A stretch of DNA of 8,069 nt from Acidobacteria bacterium AH-259-L09 (GTDB lineage: Bacteria; Acidobacteriota; UBA6911; RPQK01), in the NCBI GenBank assembly GCA_027717875.1, contig JALLOL010000109.1, forward strand, positions 1 to 8,069, written 5' to 3'. The position numbers and the translations under genes are program-made. Under the pieces are notes generated by a model. That model worked only from the letters and a program-made list of their open reading frames with translations, did no database searches and was not told the DNA's origin. Shown here piece after piece: positions 7,143-8,069 of this stretch (the first letter of the stretch is position 1; each line of letters opens with the position of its first letter).

Positions 7143-7678
7143 TTTTTCTTTCCTCCTTTCTTTTTTCTAATTGGCAATCCTGAGCCTTCAACCCAAGGAA
7201 AAAAACCTGCTTTTTTAATCTTGTCTATAACCTCTTGACCGTGAAATTTCAGTAGCCAACTTTCACATTCATCTACAGCCGTTCCTGTAATGTATTGTTG
7301 CCATACTCCAGCTGCAGCTCCGCACAAGTCTTCTTCAAGCCGGCGAGCTTCATCGTACGCAGCAGAAGTCTCCATGTCTATAAGCCAACTTTTGACAGCG
7401 AGGGCAGAATAAATTTCATCCATCTCATCAATCCAGAAAACTTGAAATAAGTTGGGATCTCTCTGGTTAGCTTCTTTGCAAAGTCTGTTAATCTGCTCTA
7501 TGACTGACTTAACAAACGCCTTCCATTTGCTTCGTGATGACCGGCTCCAATCAATGCGTTCTCCTGTCCAATCAAATTCATCGGGTTTATCGTCTAGAGA
7601 GTCGGGCACAAATCCCCGACTATCAGTGGGAAGATTATTCTCGCCTAAATACTTGGTTAAAATTGCTTTGAGAATCAT
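7139..7678 (-). CDS. Uncharacterised 179-aa protein translationally coupled to the serine recombinase
   Basis: I do not recognise this protein. The start ATG at 7678 has AAGGAGG (7688-7694) 9 nt upstream. The N-terminal 45 residues are acidic (PDSLDDKPDEFDWTGERIDW), followed by SRSSRSKWKAFVKSVIEQINRLC, an amphipathic helical stretch. The middle (75-125) is rich in Trp, Glu and Ala (LFQVFWIDEMDEIYSALAVK, then EEDLCGAAAGVW). The C-terminus turns basic and ends RKKKGGKKK. There is no signal peptide, membrane helix or catalytic motif. The basic tail is partly forced because its codons overlap the Shine-Dalgarno of the recombinase gene. The stop overlaps the recombinase ATG (ATGA), so the two are one translational unit. 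By position it could be an accessory to recombination, such as a directionality factor, but it is larger and more acidic than usual ones; this is inference only. Confidence 0.8.
   Translation of the reverse strand: MILKAILTKYLGENNLPTDSRGFVPDSLDDKPDEFDWTGERIDWSRSSRSKWKAFVKSVIEQINRLCKEANQRDPNLFQVFWIDEMDEIYSALAVKSWLIDMETSAAYDEARRLEEDLCGAAAGVWQQYITGTAVDECESWLLKFHGQEVIDKIKKAGFFPWVEGSGLPIRKKKGGKKK
7143..7158 (-). promoter_or_regulatory. Strong ribosome binding site of the serine recombinase
   Basis: AAGGAGG (7152-7158), then the 9-nt spacer AAAGAAAAA, then ATG. It lies inside the last codons of the 179-aa gene. The equivalent site of that gene (7679-7694) is AAGGAGG, AAACAAAAA, ATG, differing by one base, so the two proteins are probably made in similar amounts. 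Confidence 0.8.
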
Positions 7679-7694
7679 TTTTTGTTTCCTCCTT
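7679..7694 (-). promoter_or_regulatory. Strong ribosome binding site of the 179-aa gene
   Basis: AAGGAGG (7688-7694) with a 9-nt A-rich spacer before ATG at 7678. A second purine-rich GGGAGG lies about 8 nt further upstream. This fixes the start codon. Confidence 0.8.
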
Positions 7695-7713
7695 CCTTTC
7701 CTCCCAATGTGCT

Positions 7714-7734
7714 ACACACGCGCACGCGCGTGCG
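7714..7734. repeat. 21-nt alternating purine/pyrimidine tract with a 14-bp palindrome
   Basis: All 21 bases alternate purine and pyrimidine (A-C and G-C steps). The right part, CGCACGCGCGTGCG (7721-7734), is a perfect 14-bp palindrome. The tract sits 20 nt upstream of the Shine-Dalgarno of the 179-aa gene and just downstream of its candidate promoter. It could be an operator, a leader hairpin or a segment able to adopt Z-DNA. Its GC-richness contrasts sharply with the A/T-rich surroundings. Confidence 0.7.
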
Positions 7735-7748
7735 AGATGATTGTGTGC

Positions 7749-7776
7749 CCTATAATTAACAGTAAGCACATCGCAA
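7749..7776 (-). promoter_or_regulatory. Candidate promoter of the 179-aa gene and recombinase pair
   Basis: On the minus strand TTGCGA (7771-7776) and TATAGG (7749-7754) are 16 nt apart, each matching the sigma70 consensus at four of six positions. Transcription would start near 7742, placing the palindrome at 7721-7734 in the first 25 nt of the transcript, where a bound repressor or hairpin could act. It was judged by eye only. Confidence 0.35.
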
Positions 7777-7800
7777 ACCCTCCATCCTCCACATAGAAAG

Positions 7801-7925
7801 TGCAAAATCCATCCTCATAACCTCATATCCTCATTACGAGAAAGTGCAAATCCATCCTCATGAACCTCAGGAACCTTTGATTCATTGGGTCCTGAGGATA
7901 TGAGGTTATGAGGATGGATTTTGCA
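7801..7925. repeat. 33-bp perfect inverted repeat made of 8-bp units, with a third copy in the loop
   Basis: The left arm (7801-7833) and right arm (7893-7925) are perfect reverse complements over 33 bp, and similarity extends outward with a 1-nt offset. The left arm reads TGCAAAATCCAT followed by 8-bp units CCTCATAA, CCTCATAT and CCTCATTA (7813-7836). The 59-nt loop holds another direct copy (7840-7872) that lacks one 8-bp unit and ends CCTCAGGA. That end can pair with TCCTGAGG (7890-7897) at the start of the right arm, so two alternative hairpins compete. On the minus strand the structure begins 9 nt after the stop of the partial gene at the right edge. There is no T-tract outside the stem. 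It may be a 3'-end hairpin, a small dispersed repeat (MITE-like), or protein-binding iterons. Confidence 0.8.
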
Positions 7926-7934
7926 TTTCTCTGT

Positions 7935-8069
7935 TTACCGCTTAATACGCCTTAACTCAATTAATCTCCGGCCTAACTGTTCTTGGTCTTGTGTTACTTT
8001 CCCTTTAAATTTAACTTTAATCTCAACTGCTCCTAGAGAAGATTCAAGTTGTTTCAATCGCCCTGATGT
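7935..8069 (-). CDS. C-terminal 44 codons of an unknown gene entering from the right
   Basis: The minus strand is open from the window edge to TAA at 7935-7937. The end of the protein reads TSGRLKQLESSLGAVEIKVK, then FKGKVTQDQEQLGRRLIELR and RIKR. It is highly charged and looks alpha-helical with heptad-like leucines, ending basic. That suggests a coiled coil or DNA/RNA-binding tail. Too little is present to name a family. Its strand agrees with the recombinase pair 257 nt downstream, and the large inverted repeat starts right after its stop. No start codon is in the window. Confidence 0.6.
   Translation of the reverse strand, partial: TSGRLKQLESSLGAVEIKVKFKGKVTQDQEQLGRRLIELRRIKR

Larger units (their letters stand above)
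5214..8069. mobile_element. Left end of a putative integrated element, open to the right
   Basis: The inferred element starts at the tRNA-Lys half-site and continues beyond the window. Support: the tRNA 3' half points away from this DNA, so the duplicated end is on the left and the insertion is on the right; a large serine recombinase gene ends 184 nt from the junction; all genes here share one strand; and the DNA is visibly richer in A/T than the left part, with Lys-rich proteins. The other end, expected to carry a complete tRNA-Lys(TTT) on the minus strand, is not in the window. Against it: serine recombinases usually share only a short core between attL and attR, whereas tRNA 3'-half duplication is typical of tyrosine integrases. 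Another recombinase could be responsible. Confidence 0.55.

Noticed and set aside
7834..7892. Invertible switch flanked by the 33-bp inverted repeats and flipped by the serine recombinase
   Set aside because: The 59-nt spacer is too short for normal DNA inversion and contains no complete promoter I can see.
7781..7931. CRISPR-like array from the repeated TCCATCCTC motif
   Set aside because: Only three to four copies, irregular spacing, mixed orientation and internal 8-bp tandem structure; no cas genes.

Overview
The window looks like bacterial chromosome with the edge of an integrated element on its right side. The left part (1 to about 5168) is ordinary housekeeping or accessory chromosome: a DUF4190-type membrane protein (cut by the left edge), a large exported M14 zinc carboxypeptidase, a small uncharacterised protein, and a PHP-domain metal hydrolase. 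The exported M14 peptidase with a long C-terminal part and the style of the small 133-aa protein remind me of Acidobacteriota and similar soil or sediment lineages. That placement rests on recall alone and is weak; no rRNA or marker gene is present.

Layout: the DUF4190 gene and the M14 peptidase both lie on the minus strand only 32 nt apart, with the peptidase upstream, and may be co-transcribed. Upstream of them, also on the minus strand, is the 133-aa gene, followed by about 610 nt without a convincing gene but with several perfect inverted repeats (3903-3924, 4009-4029, 4215-4237). The PHP gene follows on the plus strand.

At 5169-5213 lies the 3' half of a tRNA gene on the minus strand. 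It runs from the anticodon loop (CTTTTAA, fitting tRNA-Lys with anticodon TTT) through the T arm, acceptor strand and CCA. The 5' half is absent. A break exactly at the anticodon loop is the classic signature of site-specific integration into a tRNA gene. The orientation predicts that the inserted DNA lies to the right of 5213, where the recombinase is found.

The right part (5214-8069) is more A/T-rich and all its genes are on the minus strand. In order of transcription they are the C-terminal 44 codons of an unknown gene entering from the right edge, a repeat-rich gap, an unrecognised 179-aa protein with a lysine tail, and a 581-aa large serine recombinase. The last two overlap by an ATGA stop/start and have nearly identical ribosome binding sites, so they form a coupled pair. 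The gap holds a 33-bp perfect inverted repeat built from 8-bp units, a third diverged copy of the same unit inside the loop, and a 21-nt alternating purine/pyrimidine tract containing a 14-bp palindrome just upstream of the 179-aa gene.

No defence system, CRISPR array or rRNA is visible. The most interesting question is the mobile element: a large serine recombinase next to a tRNA-Lys half-site, its coupled unknown partner, and the structured repeat upstream.
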